Notes under the pieces: generated by a model | What the model was told of the DNA's origin: nothing | The model's database searches: none | What the model saw: the letters and a program-made list of their open reading frames with translations, nothing else | Shown: positions 45,235 to 53,833 of the stretch, one piece after another | Numbering within the stretch: the first letter of the stretch is position 1 | How the letters are laid out: every line of letters begins with the position of its first letter | Made by a program: the position numbers and the translations under genes | Source: Azospirillum fermentarium | Lineage (GTDB): Bacteria; Pseudomonadota; Alphaproteobacteria; Azospirillales; Azospirillaceae | Direction: 5' to 3' | NCBI RefSeq assembly: GCF_025961205.1 | Contig: NZ_JAOQNH010000001.1 | Coordinates: 1,264,001 to 1,328,000, forward strand | DNA length: 64,000 nucleotides

Positions 45235-45311
45235 GGGGTGTCTCCCGGTGGAAAGCGTGTGGGGGACACCGTAGCGGCGGGTGCGTTTGCGCGCTTTCGA
45301 CAGCCAGACTA

Positions 45312-45335
45312 TCTTTGTCGATGAAACGACAAAGA
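45312..45335. promoter_or_regulatory. Perfect 9-bp inverted repeat at the AraC gene start
   Basis: TCTTTGTCG (45312-45320) and CGACAAAGA (45327-45335) flank the bases ATGAAA. If translation begins at ATG 45321 the start codon lies in the loop; if at GTG 45345 the repeat is upstream. It could be an operator for both genes or an RNA hairpin. Confidence 0.5.
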
Positions 45336-46193
45336 GGGACGGTGGTGGAGACGGACGACGGGTGGCTGCCCCTGACGGTGCCGGAGATGGAGAGCCTGCC
45401 GCGGCGGGTGTTCCTGCGGTCGGAGATCATGCCGGCCCGCCACGCCTTTCCCATGCATGCCCACCGCTGGAACCAGTTCGTCTATGCCACCGTGGGCACG
45501 CTGGTGGTGACGGTGGAGGATTCCCGCTACGTCATCACGCCGGAACAGGCGATGTGGGTGCCGACGGGGGTGATGCACACCTCGGGCGCGCTGCACGGGG
45601 CGGAGTTCCGCAATCTCTATGTGATGGACGGGCCGGGGCTGTCGCTGCCGCAGCGCTGCACGGTGTTCGCCATTACGCCCTTGTTGCGCGCGCTGATCCT
45701 GGAACTGGTGGCCATCGACGGGCGGGGCGAGGATGAGGGGTATGTCGGGCGCCTCGACGCGCTGATCCTCGACCAGTTGCACCGGCTGCCGGTGCAGGAT
45801 TTCCACCTGCCCTGGCCGCGCAGCCGGGAGTTGCGGCGCATCTGCGAGGCGCTCTACGCCGCCCCCGACGATCCCCGCGGGGTGGAGGACTGGGGAGTGG
45901 AGGTGGGGGCCTCCCCCCGCACGCTGACCCGGCGGTTCGAGCGCGAGGTGGGGCTGAGCTTGCGCGCGTGGCGCCACCGGCTGCGGCTGTTCCGGGCGCT
46001 GGAATGGCTGGGGGCCGGGCGCAGCGTGACCGACGTGGCGCTGGAGTTGGGGTACGGGTCGCCCTCGGCCTTCACCTACATGTTCCGGCGGGAAATGGGA
46101 TGCAGCCCGACGGGGTGGCTTGCCAGGGATTTTTCCCTCTCTCCTTCGGGGGCATGGGGTTCACGCATTGTGCAACCGACTGATGAAAAATAA
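45321..46193 (+). CDS. AraC family transcriptional regulator
   Basis: About 290 residues. The N-terminal cupin-like sensor starts near residue 30 (HAFPMHAHRWNQFVYATVGTL) and the C-terminal part carries two helix-turn-helix motifs (VEVGASPRTLTRRFEREVGLS near residue 190 and VTDVALELGYGSPSAFTYMFRREMG near residue 235). It is divergent from the MFS gene and likely regulates it in response to a ligand, which is typical for this layout. ATG 45321 has no ribosome binding site and lies in the loop of an inverted repeat; a GTG at 45345 has AGAGGGA 6 bases upstream and may be the true start. Confidence 0.85.
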   Translation: MKRQRGTVVETDDGWLPLTVPEMESLPRRVFLRSEIMPARHAFPMHAHRWNQFVYATVGTLVVTVEDSRYVITPEQAMWVPTGVMHTSGALHGAEFRNLYVMDGPGLSLPQRCTVFAITPLLRALILELVAIDGRGEDEGYVGRLDALILDQLHRLPVQDFHLPWPRSRELRRICEALYAAPDDPRGVEDWGVEVGASPRTLTRRFEREVGLSLRAWRHRLRLFRALEWLGAGRSVTDVALELGYGSPSAFTYMFRREMGCSPTGWLARDFSLSPSGAWGSRIVQPTDEK

Positions 46194-46201
46194 CATTTCA
46201 C

Positions 46202-46316
46202 CGTCATTCCAGCGAAGGCTGGGATCCAGAGGGTGTTTCCAGGGCAAAAACCTCAGGGACTCATATCGCCGCTGATCGCGGCTTGCGTCTGGATTCCAGC
46301 CTTCGCTGGAATGACG
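46202..46316. repeat. REP-like inverted repeat pair
   Basis: CGTCATTCCAGCGAAGGC (46202-46219, extending to 46230) returns in reverse at 46288-46316 with 28 of 29 bases matching. Each arm is itself a small palindrome (CCAGC-GAAG-GCTGG). The layout is that of paired REP/BIME-like or MITE-like elements between genes. It lies between the AraC gene and tagF and may serve as a terminator. Confidence 0.8.
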
Positions 46317-46368
46317 ATGACATCAGGTGTTTTGCATCCTCACCGGGAAGAGGGCAAAGGCGGGGGAT

Positions 46369-47172
46369 TTACCGTCCCGGCGCGTCCAGATCCTCCCACC
46401 CCCAGCGGTCCCAGCCGTTGTCGATGAAGGCGGCGAAGCGCTCGTTCGACGGCAGGCCGCGGCAGGCGAGAAGGGAGGGGGTGACCCAATGGGCGCCGCG
46501 GGTCCACCAGATGCTGGGGATCTCGGGCAGGGTGCCGACCATCTCGATCAGATGGGCGCGGTGGACCGGGTTGCGGATGCTGAAGCCGGGGTTGGGCAGG
46601 CCGAGGTTGCCCAGGTCGGCGGCGATGCGGTCGATCTCCGCCCCCGCCTGACACGCGGCCAGGGCCGCTTCCTCCGCCCGCCCGTACCAGGGGGCGCAGC
46701 CGAACGGAACGGTGGTCAGGTCCACCCCTGCCGGCAAGGCGGCGGCCAGCATGAAGGGGTAGAGCCGGCCCACCCGGTCGGCGGAGGGCACCATCACCCC
46801 CGCCACCGCCCGCGGCCCGCACAGCCCCGGCGACAGGGCGAAGCGCCACACCGGGCTGGCGGCGAACAGCCGGTCCCACGCCGTCCCGATGCGGATGCGG
46901 CTTTCGGTCAGCGCCCCCTGCAGCCACCCGTCCCACGGGTTCAGAAAGCTGCGGGGCAGGCCCACCGCCACGAAATCGCCGCGCGCCGGCACCTTGCCGT
47001 AGAAACCGGGGCCGAAGGCAGCCTCCACCGTTTCGGGCGGCGCGGCGGCGTCCGGCTGGGCGGTGGTCCCGTCGGTGGCGTCGGCGGTGCGCGCGGACCG
47101 TGACAGGCCGCGGCGCACGCGCCGGATGGTCTCAAGCATGGCGATGGTGTCAGCGGGCCTTTTCACGGCCAA
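46369..47172 (-). CDS. tagF: Type VI secretion-associated protein TagF
   Basis: About 267 residues (a shorter 256-residue form starts at ATG 47139). The TagF/ImpM domain begins GFYGKVPARGDFVAVGLPRSFLNPWDGWL near residue 57, with SPGLCGPRAVAGVMVPSADRVGRLYPF near 112 and IWWTRGAHW near 220. TagF represses T6SS activity post-translationally in Pseudomonas. The N-terminal 50 residues are a non-conserved Ala/Thr-rich extension. The gene is in the same frame as the truncated tssM and starts 6 bases after its stop, so a deletion may have brought them together. Confidence 0.85.
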   Translation of the reverse strand: MAVKRPADTIAMLETIRRVRRGLSRSARTADATDGTTAQPDAAAPPETVEAAFGPGFYGKVPARGDFVAVGLPRSFLNPWDGWLQGALTESRIRIGTAWDRLFAASPVWRFALSPGLCGPRAVAGVMVPSADRVGRLYPFMLAAALPAGVDLTTVPFGCAPWYGRAEEAALAACQAGAEIDRIAADLGNLGLPNPGFSIRNPVHRAHLIEMVGTLPEIPSIWWTRGAHWVTPSLLACRGLPSNERFAAFIDNGWDRWGWEDLDAPGR

Positions 47173-47178
47173 AACCCT

Positions 47179-49224
47179 TTATACGGGCGAACCAGGACGT
47201 CCCTGCGGTGCCAGCACCGATTCAACATGCTTGATGAGCACGTCGTCCAGCGGAACCGGCGCGAACCCCACATCGAACAACGCTTCCAGATGGCGTTTGA
47301 GCCCGGCGCGCACGCGGTCGTTTTCCGTGCCGGCCATCAGCCGCTCGTCCCAGTCGGCGGCGATCCAGCGCATCACCGCCACGCGGTTGATCGGCTCCTG
47401 CCCGCCCAGCATGCGATAGGCCATCAGGGCGGCCTGAAGCTGTTCCGGCAGCGCCCAGCCGACGCGGAGCTGCTCCTCCAGCCGCAGCAGGATGCGGGAC
47501 AGGAAGATGCTGCGCAGCGCCCGGCGGTAGGCACCGTCGGCCAGCGCCCCCAGCCGGCCCCCCTGGTACAGCCCGCCCGACAGCGACAGCGGCCCCCAGG
47601 CGCTGCGCTGCCCATACCCGCCCGGCAGCCCGGCCAACGCGTCGAGGAACGGCAGGATGGCGGAAAAGTCGGTGTCGTCCACCCGCATCAACGACCGCGG
47701 CGCGGTGTCGAGCGGGCGGGCGCGCGCCTCGGCCACCGACACGGCGGCGGCCATCTGCTCCACCAGCATGCGGTTTCCGGTGTAGCTGTTGGTCCAGAAC
47801 GCCGCCAGCGCCACCGCCGCCGCCGCGGCCCCGCCCACCATGATGCGGTTCTGCCGCCGGAGCGCCCGTTCCAGATCCATATCGACGCCGGCCAACCCGG
47901 CTTCGGCCACGATCACGTCGGGGAACAGACGGGCCAGGAAACAGCTTTGCCCCTCGCCCGCCGGCTCGTGCCCCACCGCGGGGCCGAAGGTGGTGAAGGG
48001 ACCGGCCAGCCGGTCGAAGACGATGCCGCCCTGGGTGGCGCTGGTGAAATAGATGCCGCGCAGCAGCGGCGGCTCGTCCCCCGGCCCGGTGGCGAAGGCG
48101 GCTTCCAGCAGGTCGGCCAGCGGTTCCTCCAGCGATGCGACCTGGAGGGGGAAGGTGAAGTTCAGGCTGCGGCGCTCCAGGTCGGGTTCCTGGTGCAGCC
48201 GTTCCATCAGCCGTTCGTCCAGCCGGCGCAGGAGGGCTGTGAAGGTGTCGTGGAACCACGCCGCCGGCCCCTGGCCCAGCGGTCCGCCGCCCTCGGGGAA
48301 GGTGACGCCCCACACCTGATCCCGCTCCTCCGGCCCCAGCGTGTCGAAGAAGCTGGCGAAGCCGGTGATGAGGTCGGCCTTGGTGCAGACGATGTAGACC
48401 GGGCAGCGCTGGTGCAGGTGGTCGCGCACCTCCCCCAGCCGCTGGCGCAGGGTCAGCGCGAAGGCCCGCCGCTCCTCGGCGTTCCACGCGGCGAGGTCGG
48501 CCAGGCTGACCGCCAGCACCACCCCGTTCACCGGCTGGCGCGGGCGGTGGCTCTTCAGCAGGTCCAAAAGCCCGGCCCACACCCGCGCGTCCACCGCGTG
48601 GCGGCTGTCCTGGGTGGTGTAGCGCCCGGCGGTGTCGATCAGCACCGCGCGGTCGGTGAACCACCAGTCGCAGGTGCGGGTGCCGCCCATGGCGCCGAAC
48701 TGCAGCGCCTGCGGTCCCTCGCCGAACGGAGAGCCGAGGCCGGCGGCGGCCAAGGCGGTGGTCTTGCCCGAGCCGGGGGCGCCGATCACCAGATACCAGG
48801 GAAGCTGGTACACCCATTGCCCGCCCCACCGCGGCCCCATCCGCTGGGTGCGCAGCCGGTCGAGTGCGGCGCCCAGCCGGTCGCGCACCACCGCCAACTC
48901 CTCCGCCGAGGCCACCTGATCGGGATCCTTGCCGCCCGCCGACGACAGGGCATCCACGAACCGTTCGTTGGCCGCGCGTTCCTGGGTGTCGCGCTGGTGG
49001 TTCACCAGAACCCAGCCCGCCAGGATCATCACGATCAGCAGGAGCCGGGGGAGGGTGTCCTCCAGCGGGCGGAAATCGCCCAGCGTCACCAGCGGCGCCA
49101 GGAACCACACCAAAAGCGCCAGCGCCAGCGCGCCGGCCAGCGACACCACCCAGCGCTGCCGTCCCGCCGCGGGGCGGGTGTCGGGCAGGCGGCGGAACAG
49201 GCTCATCCAGGGCGGAAGCGGCAT
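47179..49224 (-). CDS. tssM: TssM/IcmF, truncated at the C-terminus
   Basis: A 681-residue N-terminal part of the T6SS inner-membrane protein TssM. Two membrane helices (residues 25-75) are followed by the cytosolic GTPase-like domain with Walker A GAPGSGKTT near residue 146, FGAMGGTRTCDWWF near residue 174, and IDTAGRY. The IcmF-related region starts near residue 450 after a third helix. Full TssM has about 1100-1200 residues; this one stops at a TAA (47179-47181) within that region, so about 450 residues, with the C-terminal periplasmic part that contacts TssJ, are missing. It may be non-functional. tssL is 15 bases upstream. Confidence 0.82.
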   Translation of the reverse strand: MPLPPWMSLFRRLPDTRPAAGRQRWVVSLAGALALALLVWFLAPLVTLGDFRPLEDTLPRLLLIVMILAGWVLVNHQRDTQERAANERFVDALSSAGGKDPDQVASAEELAVVRDRLGAALDRLRTQRMGPRWGGQWVYQLPWYLVIGAPGSGKTTALAAAGLGSPFGEGPQALQFGAMGGTRTCDWWFTDRAVLIDTAGRYTTQDSRHAVDARVWAGLLDLLKSHRPRQPVNGVVLAVSLADLAAWNAEERRAFALTLRQRLGEVRDHLHQRCPVYIVCTKADLITGFASFFDTLGPEERDQVWGVTFPEGGGPLGQGPAAWFHDTFTALLRRLDERLMERLHQEPDLERRSLNFTFPLQVASLEEPLADLLEAAFATGPGDEPPLLRGIYFTSATQGGIVFDRLAGPFTTFGPAVGHEPAGEGQSCFLARLFPDVIVAEAGLAGVDMDLERALRRQNRIMVGGAAAAAVALAAFWTNSYTGNRMLVEQMAAAVSVAEARARPLDTAPRSLMRVDDTDFSAILPFLDALAGLPGGYGQRSAWGPLSLSGGLYQGGRLGALADGAYRRALRSIFLSRILLRLEEQLRVGWALPEQLQAALMAYRMLGGQEPINRVAVMRWIAADWDERLMAGTENDRVRAGLKRHLEALFDVGFAPVPLDDVLIKHVESVLAPQGRPGSPV

Positions 49225-49239
49225 GGCGGACGGGCCCCC

Positions 49240-50628
49240 TTACTGCGGGTAGAGACGGATATCGACGCGGCGGTTGGCCTGCCGCCCGGCGGGGGTCTGT
49301 TCGGTGGACACCGGCTCGCCGTCGCCGCGCCCTTCCGCCGACAGCCGTTCGGGCGCGATGCGGCGGGCCAGGATCTGCCGCACCGCTTCGGCCTGCGCCT
49401 CGGTCAGCGACTGAACCGTGGGAAAGCGGACGGTGCGGGTGTGCTGGTCGTCGCCGTGGGCGGCCACCACCACATGCCCGCGCTCCTCCGCCAGCACCTG
49501 GCCCACGCGCTCCATCACGGCGCGGAAACGGGCGTTCATGCTGTCGCTGCCGGTCTTGAAGATGCCGCCCTGCACCCGCACCACCAGCGCGCCGTCCTCG
49601 CCGGCCAGGATGGAGACGGCATCGGACCGCACCTCCGGCTCCAGCGCGCGCATGACGCGGGCGGCCAGCACCGGGCTTGCGCCCATGGGCGGCGGGGCCA
49701 GACGGGCGATTTCCAGCGGGCGGTCGGGCAGCAGCCCCACCAGCCGGGATGCAACGCCGTCGGCGCGCTCGGTCAGGGTCTGGGACAGGGCCATGAACAG
49801 CACGACCAGGGCGGCGCTGGTCACCGCCCCCATCACCCACGGCGGGATCACCACGCCGGGCGGGCGGAAGCGGCGGTTGGACCCGCGCCACAGGGGCGAC
49901 AGGGCGCGTTCCCCCGGCCCGCGGTCGCGGCGCAGCACGCGGTAGAGGGAATCGCGGCGGTGGTTCAGGTCGTGCATGCCGCGGGGACGGTCGCGGTATT
50001 TCCCCTCGAACCCCAGCGACAGGCAGACGTAATACAGCTCAAGCTCGCGCCGGTGCAGGTGCGGCTCGCTCATCATGGCGTCGAGCAGGTCGAAGAAGCG
50101 TTCGGCGGCCCCGGTGGCCTTTTCCACCGCCGCCACCAGCCCCTCGCGCGCCCACACCGACCGTGGCCCCCACGGCGTGGCCAGAACCACGTCGTCGAGA
50201 CAGGCGCACAGCGCGAAGCGGGCGATGCGCACCTCTTCGGGCAGGCTGCCGGCGGTGGTGGCGGCGCTTTCGAACCGGCGGATCTCGGCGATCACCCGGT
50301 CGCGCAGCCGTTCGGGGTTGGCGTGTTCCGGCAGGTCGCGCAGCCGCCCGGCGAGATCCAGCAGCGGCGCCGATGCGGCCAGCAGCGGATTCCACGAGGC
50401 GCGCAGAAACGCGCCGGTGTTGAGGGCGGCGGCCAGCGCCGCGGGCGGCGGTTTGGGCGCCGGCGGTTCCGGGGCCGCGGGGGCCGGGGGGGAATCGTCC
50501 AGCGTGACCTCGGCGGACGGGGCGGCGGGGGCCGGGCGGGGGGCCGGGCCGGGACCGGGAGTACGCCCGTTGGCCGGCGCGCGGGTGTCGTTCGATTCGC
50601 TGTTGGCCTCGTCCGGCATCATGCGCAC
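49240..50628 (-). CDS. tssL: Type VI secretion protein TssL with OmpA-like domain
   Basis: A 462-residue protein. Residues 1-65 are Pro/Ala-rich and disordered. The DotU/IcmH domain (about 70-245) shows ARFALCACLDDVVLATPWG near residue 135 and ELYYVCLSLGFEGKYRD near residue 195. A transmembrane helix lies near residue 265 (VMGAVTSAALVVLFMALS). The C-terminal 140 residues form an OmpA/MotB peptidoglycan-binding domain ending QTPAGRQANRRVDIRLYP, typical of evolved TssL. GTG 50628 has GAGGA 6 bases upstream. It anchors the T6SS membrane complex with TssM and TssJ. Confidence 0.88.
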   Translation of the reverse strand: MRMMPDEANSESNDTRAPANGRTPGPGPAPRPAPAAPSAEVTLDDSPPAPAAPEPPAPKPPPAALAAALNTGAFLRASWNPLLAASAPLLDLAGRLRDLPEHANPERLRDRVIAEIRRFESAATTAGSLPEEVRIARFALCACLDDVVLATPWGPRSVWAREGLVAAVEKATGAAERFFDLLDAMMSEPHLHRRELELYYVCLSLGFEGKYRDRPRGMHDLNHRRDSLYRVLRRDRGPGERALSPLWRGSNRRFRPPGVVIPPWVMGAVTSAALVVLFMALSQTLTERADGVASRLVGLLPDRPLEIARLAPPPMGASPVLAARVMRALEPEVRSDAVSILAGEDGALVVRVQGGIFKTGSDSMNARFRAVMERVGQVLAEERGHVVVAAHGDDQHTRTVRFPTVQSLTEAQAEAVRQILARRIAPERLSAEGRGDGEPVSTEQTPAGRQANRRVDIRLYPQ

Positions 50629-50788
50629 GCCCGTTCCTCAATCCATCCCCGGTGCCGATCCTTCGTGCCGTAGATATAGCAGCCTCTGCCGCACGAAGGC
50701 GAAAAAACGGGCGTTGAAAGAAAAGGATGGGCGGCACCCGCCGGCGGGCGCACCATAGGCCCCGGCCCGCCCCCCAGCGGAGGCAGAG

Positions 50789-51142
50789 ATGAGCATCGGA
50801 CCCGACAGCATCCGCCGCGAATACGTCAACGGAATCATCATCCTGCACCCCGATGGCCGCATCGACAGCGCCAACGCCGCCGCGTTCGAGGCCGCGCTCG
50901 TGAAGTCTGCCGCCGACGGTGCGCCCGTGCTGGTGGTGGTCAACCTGGCGCAGGTGAGCGAGGTGGGGGCCACCGGCCAGCGCGCGCTGCTGCTGGCGGC
51001 GAAGAAGGCGCGGGCGGCGGGCAGCCGCATCGTGCTGGCCGCCGCCTCCGCCCCGGTGCGCGACGCGCTGCTGCGCGGCGGCGTGCTGTCGCTGTTCGAA
51101 ACCCACCCCAGCGTGGACGCGGCGCTGGCGGGGCTGGGGTAG
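50789..51142 (+). CDS. STAS-domain protein
   Basis: A 117-residue single STAS domain, the fold of anti-sigma factor antagonists. The beta-strand start REYVNGIIILHPDGRIDSANA, the helix AAAFEAALVKSA, and the loop NLAQVSEVGATGQRALLLAAKKARAAG fit the family. At the usual phosphorylation loop (DS-S/T-G) this protein reads GATG, with Ala at residue 61 where the target Ser sits, so normal kinase control looks absent. No partner kinase, phosphatase or sigma factor is adjacent. The ATG at 50789 has GGAGGC upstream. Confidence 0.82.
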   Translation: MSIGPDSIRREYVNGIIILHPDGRIDSANAAAFEAALVKSAADGAPVLVVVNLAQVSEVGATGQRALLLAAKKARAAGSRIVLAAASAPVRDALLRGGVLSLFETHPSVDAALAGLG

Positions 51143-51145
51143 GGG

Positions 51146-51186
51146 GCAAAAAAGAAAGCCGCGGACCCCTTCGGCGTCCGCGGCTT
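51146..51186 (-). terminator. Terminator of asd
   Basis: Read on the minus strand: an 11-bp stem AAGCCGCGGAC/GTCCGCGGCTT (51156-51186) is followed by TTTCTTTTTT. It lies 24 bases after the asd stop and next to the STAS gene end on the other strand. Confidence 0.85.
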
Positions 51187-51209
51187 GTCCTCCACCCGGG
51201 GATGGCGGC

Positions 51210-52229
51210 TTACTTGTTCAGATAGTCCTTCACCAGCACTTCGGCGATCTGCACCGCGTTCAGGGCGGCACCCTTGCGCAGGTTGTCGGACACGCACCAG
51301 AACGACAGGCCGTTCTCCACCGTCGCGTCCTCGCGGATGCGGCTGACGTAGACGGGATCGTCGCCCGCCACCTCGACCGGGGAGACGTAGCCGCCCGGCT
51401 CGCGGTGGTCGATCACCACCACGCCCGGCGCGGCGCGCAGGGCTTCGCGGGCGGTCTCGGCGGTGATGTCGCGCTCGCACTCGATGGTGATCGCCTCGGA
51501 ATGGCCGATGAAGACCGGCACGCGCACGCAGGTGGCGTTCACCTTGATCTTGGGGTCGAGGATCTTCTTGGTCTCGACCATCATCTTCCACTCTTCCTTC
51601 GTGTAGCCGTCATCCATGAACACGTCGATGTGCGGGATGACGTTGAAGGCGATCTGCTTGGTGAACTTCTGCGGCGTCACCGGATCGTTGACGTAGATGG
51701 CGCGGGTCTGCTCGAACAGCTCGTCCATGCCTTCCTTGCCCGCACCCGACACCGACTGGTACGTGGCGACCACCACCCGCTTGATGCCGGCCAGCTCGTG
51801 CAGCGGCTTCAGCGCCACCACCATCTGGATGGTGGAGCAGTTGGGGTTGGCGATGATGCCCTTCTTCTTGTAGCCGGCGATGGCGTGCGGGTTCACTTCC
51901 GGCACGACCAGGGGCACGTCGGGGTCCATGCGCCAGTGCGACGTGTTGTCGATGACGACGCAGCCGGCGGCCGCCGCCTTGGGCGAGAATTCCGCCGACA
52001 CCTTGCCGCCGGGCGACGACAGGGCGATGTCCACGCCGCGGAAGTCGAACTTGGCGAGATCCTGGACCTTCAGGACGTCATCGTCGCCGTACGACACCTC
52101 TTTGCCCACCGATTTCTCAGACGCCAGGGCAATCACCTCGTCGGCGGGGAAATTGCGAGCGGCCAGAGTCGCCAGCATCTCACGTCCGACGTTGCCGGTG
52201 GCGCCGATGACCGCAACCTTGTAGCCCAT
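51210..52229 (-). CDS. asd: Aspartate-semialdehyde dehydrogenase
   Basis: A 339-residue NADPH-dependent enzyme that reduces aspartyl phosphate to aspartate semialdehyde, at the branch to lysine, threonine, methionine and diaminopimelate. It begins MGYKVAVIGATGNVGREMLA (nucleotide-binding), has the active-site cysteine C131 in ANPNCSTIQMV, TYQSVSGAGKEGMDEL near residue 160, and VPVFIGHSEAI near residue 240. AAGGA lies 9 bases before ATG 52229. dapB, also in the lysine/diaminopimelate pathway, is 7.7 kb away. Confidence 0.95.
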   Translation of the reverse strand: MGYKVAVIGATGNVGREMLATLAARNFPADEVIALASEKSVGKEVSYGDDDVLKVQDLAKFDFRGVDIALSSPGGKVSAEFSPKAAAAGCVVIDNTSHWRMDPDVPLVVPEVNPHAIAGYKKKGIIANPNCSTIQMVVALKPLHELAGIKRVVVATYQSVSGAGKEGMDELFEQTRAIYVNDPVTPQKFTKQIAFNVIPHIDVFMDDGYTKEEWKMMVETKKILDPKIKVNATCVRVPVFIGHSEAITIECERDITAETAREALRAAPGVVVIDHREPGGYVSPVEVAGDDPVYVSRIREDATVENGLSFWCVSDNLRKGAALNAVQIAEVLVKDYLNK

Positions 52230-52400
52230 GGCGGGAATCCTTCTGATAAGTCCGGTGGAGAATAGAAAACGGTTTCCCCTAGTCGGTTTTCGGCAATTTT
52301 TCAACGGAATTGCATCGCGGGAAAGCCTATGCCAGGGTGTCGCTTCTGCATGGCAGCCTTACCCGACCGTTAACCAATCACCCCCGGCAGCACGAAACCC

Positions 52401-52664
52401 ATGGCTTCACCGCTTGAGGAGATGATCGCCAAGGCGATCAAGGACGCCGACAAGTCCTTCTTCAACGAGGATTACAGCAAACAGGCCCGTTCGGTTCTGT
52501 CGGTTCTGAAAAAGAACGGCTATGAGGTCGTGCCCTCCCGCCCGCCCGAAAGGCTGGTGGAATGGGCCAAAGACAATATTCCGTTCGGCCGGCTGCGCCC
52601 GACGGAATTGATTGTCCAGATGTACGGAATTCTGGTGCAGAACGTGCATCGTTTCATCGACTGA
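52401..52664 (+). CDS. Conserved small hypothetical protein, 87 aa
   Basis: An 87-residue, basic, probably helical protein starting MASPLEEMIAKAIKDADKSF and ending LVQNVHRFID, with VLSVLKKNGYEVVPSRPPERL in the middle. No signal, membrane segment or known domain. The codon use matches the genome, and the frame is complete with no overlap, so I take it as real. It is divergent from asd and upstream of the sdh operon. Confidence 0.65.
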   Translation: MASPLEEMIAKAIKDADKSFFNEDYSKQARSVLSVLKKNGYEVVPSRPPERLVEWAKDNIPFGRLRPTELIVQMYGILVQNVHRFID

Positions 52665-53027
52665 CCAGTAAAAGCCAGAACAGGCCAGATTTCGCATTGC
52701 CGCAAAGGTAATGGCGCACGGGCCAAGGCATGTTCTGGGCGCATGGATCGCCGTGGGGGCCGATGTTCCGGCAAAGACGAGGCCAGCAAAGCCCCGGCGC
52801 CTGCGTTTTCCTGGTAGTACCAACCGCGGTGCCGGGGCAGCGTTTCTTTCGCTGTTTGCGAATTACGTTGCAAGTTCGGCGGTGCAGGATACCCACCGTT
52901 GACTTGAGCGCCGGGGAAGCGTAATTGATGGCGCCAATTTCAAGGCCCGCGCCTCGTTCCCCGTCACTTTCCCCAGCCGTTGCGACAGTTCCTGTCGCCC
53001 CCGGCAGCCGAACCAGAGGACGTCCCG
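52665..53027. other. Leader and promoter region of the sdh operon
   Basis: No protein gene is supported. The stretch holds the candidate promoter at 52899 and a 100-base leader before sdhC. Confidence 0.55.
52899..52927 (+). promoter_or_regulatory. Candidate promoter of sdhCDAB
   Basis: TTGACT (52899-52904) and TAATTG (52922-52927) are separated by 17 bases, 100 bases before the sdhC start. Confidence 0.5.
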
Positions 53028-53417
53028 ATGTCTCACGGCACCAGTCGGCCGCTTTCTCCCCATATCCAAGTCTATCGATGGCAGTGGACCATGCTGGCGT
53101 CGATCATGCACCGCGCCACGGGCGTCGCTCTCACCGGCGGCACCCTGCTTCTGGCGTGGTGGCTGATCGCCGCCGCCGCCGGTCCCGGCCCGTACGCCAT
53201 TGTCCAGGGCTTCATCGGCTCCTTCATCGGGATGCTGCTGCTGTTCGCCTGGTCCTGGGCGCTGTTCTTCCATCTGTGCAGCGGCATCCGCCATCTGGTG
53301 TGGGACGCCGGCGTTGGTTTTGACCTTCCGACCGCGGAAAAGGGTGCGTACATCGTCGCCGGTGCCTCCATCGGCCTGACGCTGCTCACCTGGATCGTCG
53401 GTCTGATCGTTTGGTGA
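53028..53417 (+). CDS. sdhC: Succinate dehydrogenase cytochrome b556 subunit
   Basis: A 129-residue membrane anchor of complex II. The conserved start RPLSPHIQVYRWQWTMLASI near residue 7 and the haem-ligating histidine in SIMHRATGVAL are typical; HLCSGIRHLVWDAG near residue 83 is also conserved. Three transmembrane helices are visible. It opens the sdhCDAB operon and binds haem b with SdhD for quinone reduction. Confidence 0.93.
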   Translation: MSHGTSRPLSPHIQVYRWQWTMLASIMHRATGVALTGGTLLLAWWLIAAAAGPGPYAIVQGFIGSFIGMLLLFAWSWALFFHLCSGIRHLVWDAGVGFDLPTAEKGAYIVAGASIGLTLLTWIVGLIVW

Positions 53418-53428
53418 GGGAGGCCGGC

Positions 53429-53827
53429 ATGGCAAGCAACGAGTCCAAGTCCCTGCGCTCGGCGCTGGGCGAGGTGCGCGGCCTGGGTTCCGCCAAGCAC
53501 GGCACCGAACATTGGTGGATGCAGCGCGTCACCGCGGTGGCCCTCATTCCGCTGACCATCTGGTTCGTGTTCGGCGTGATCGGCCACCTGGGGGCCGGCT
53601 ATCCCGAATTCGTCGCCTGGATGAAGTCGCCGTTCTCGGCCTCCATGATGGTGCTGACGGTGGCGGTGGTCGCCCACCACGCCTATTCGGGCCTGCAGGT
53701 GGTCATCGAAGACTACATCCACGTGGAATGCCAGAAGATCGCCGCCCTGCTGGCGGTGAAGTTCCTGGCGATCCTCCTGGCCACGGCCTGCATCATCGCC
53801 GTCCTGAAGCTTACGTTCGGAGCCTGA
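53429..53827 (+). CDS. sdhD: Succinate dehydrogenase membrane anchor subunit
   Basis: A 132-residue protein with three predicted helices. The conserved GSAKHGTEHWWMQRVTAVALIPL near residue 20 and HHAYSGLQVVIEDYIH near residue 84 are the SdhD pattern, including a likely haem histidine. GGGAGG lies 5 bases before ATG 53429. It follows sdhC by 11 bases. Confidence 0.93.
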   Translation: MASNESKSLRSALGEVRGLGSAKHGTEHWWMQRVTAVALIPLTIWFVFGVIGHLGAGYPEFVAWMKSPFSASMMVLTVAVVAHHAYSGLQVVIEDYIHVECQKIAALLAVKFLAILLATACIIAVLKLTFGA

Positions 53828-53833
53828 CCCGTC

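Noticed and set aside
47227..50673. A 1148-codon open frame on the plus strand
   Set aside because: It runs antisense to tssM and tssL, has the His/Gln/Arg-rich composition of GC-rich shadow frames and no recognisable domain.
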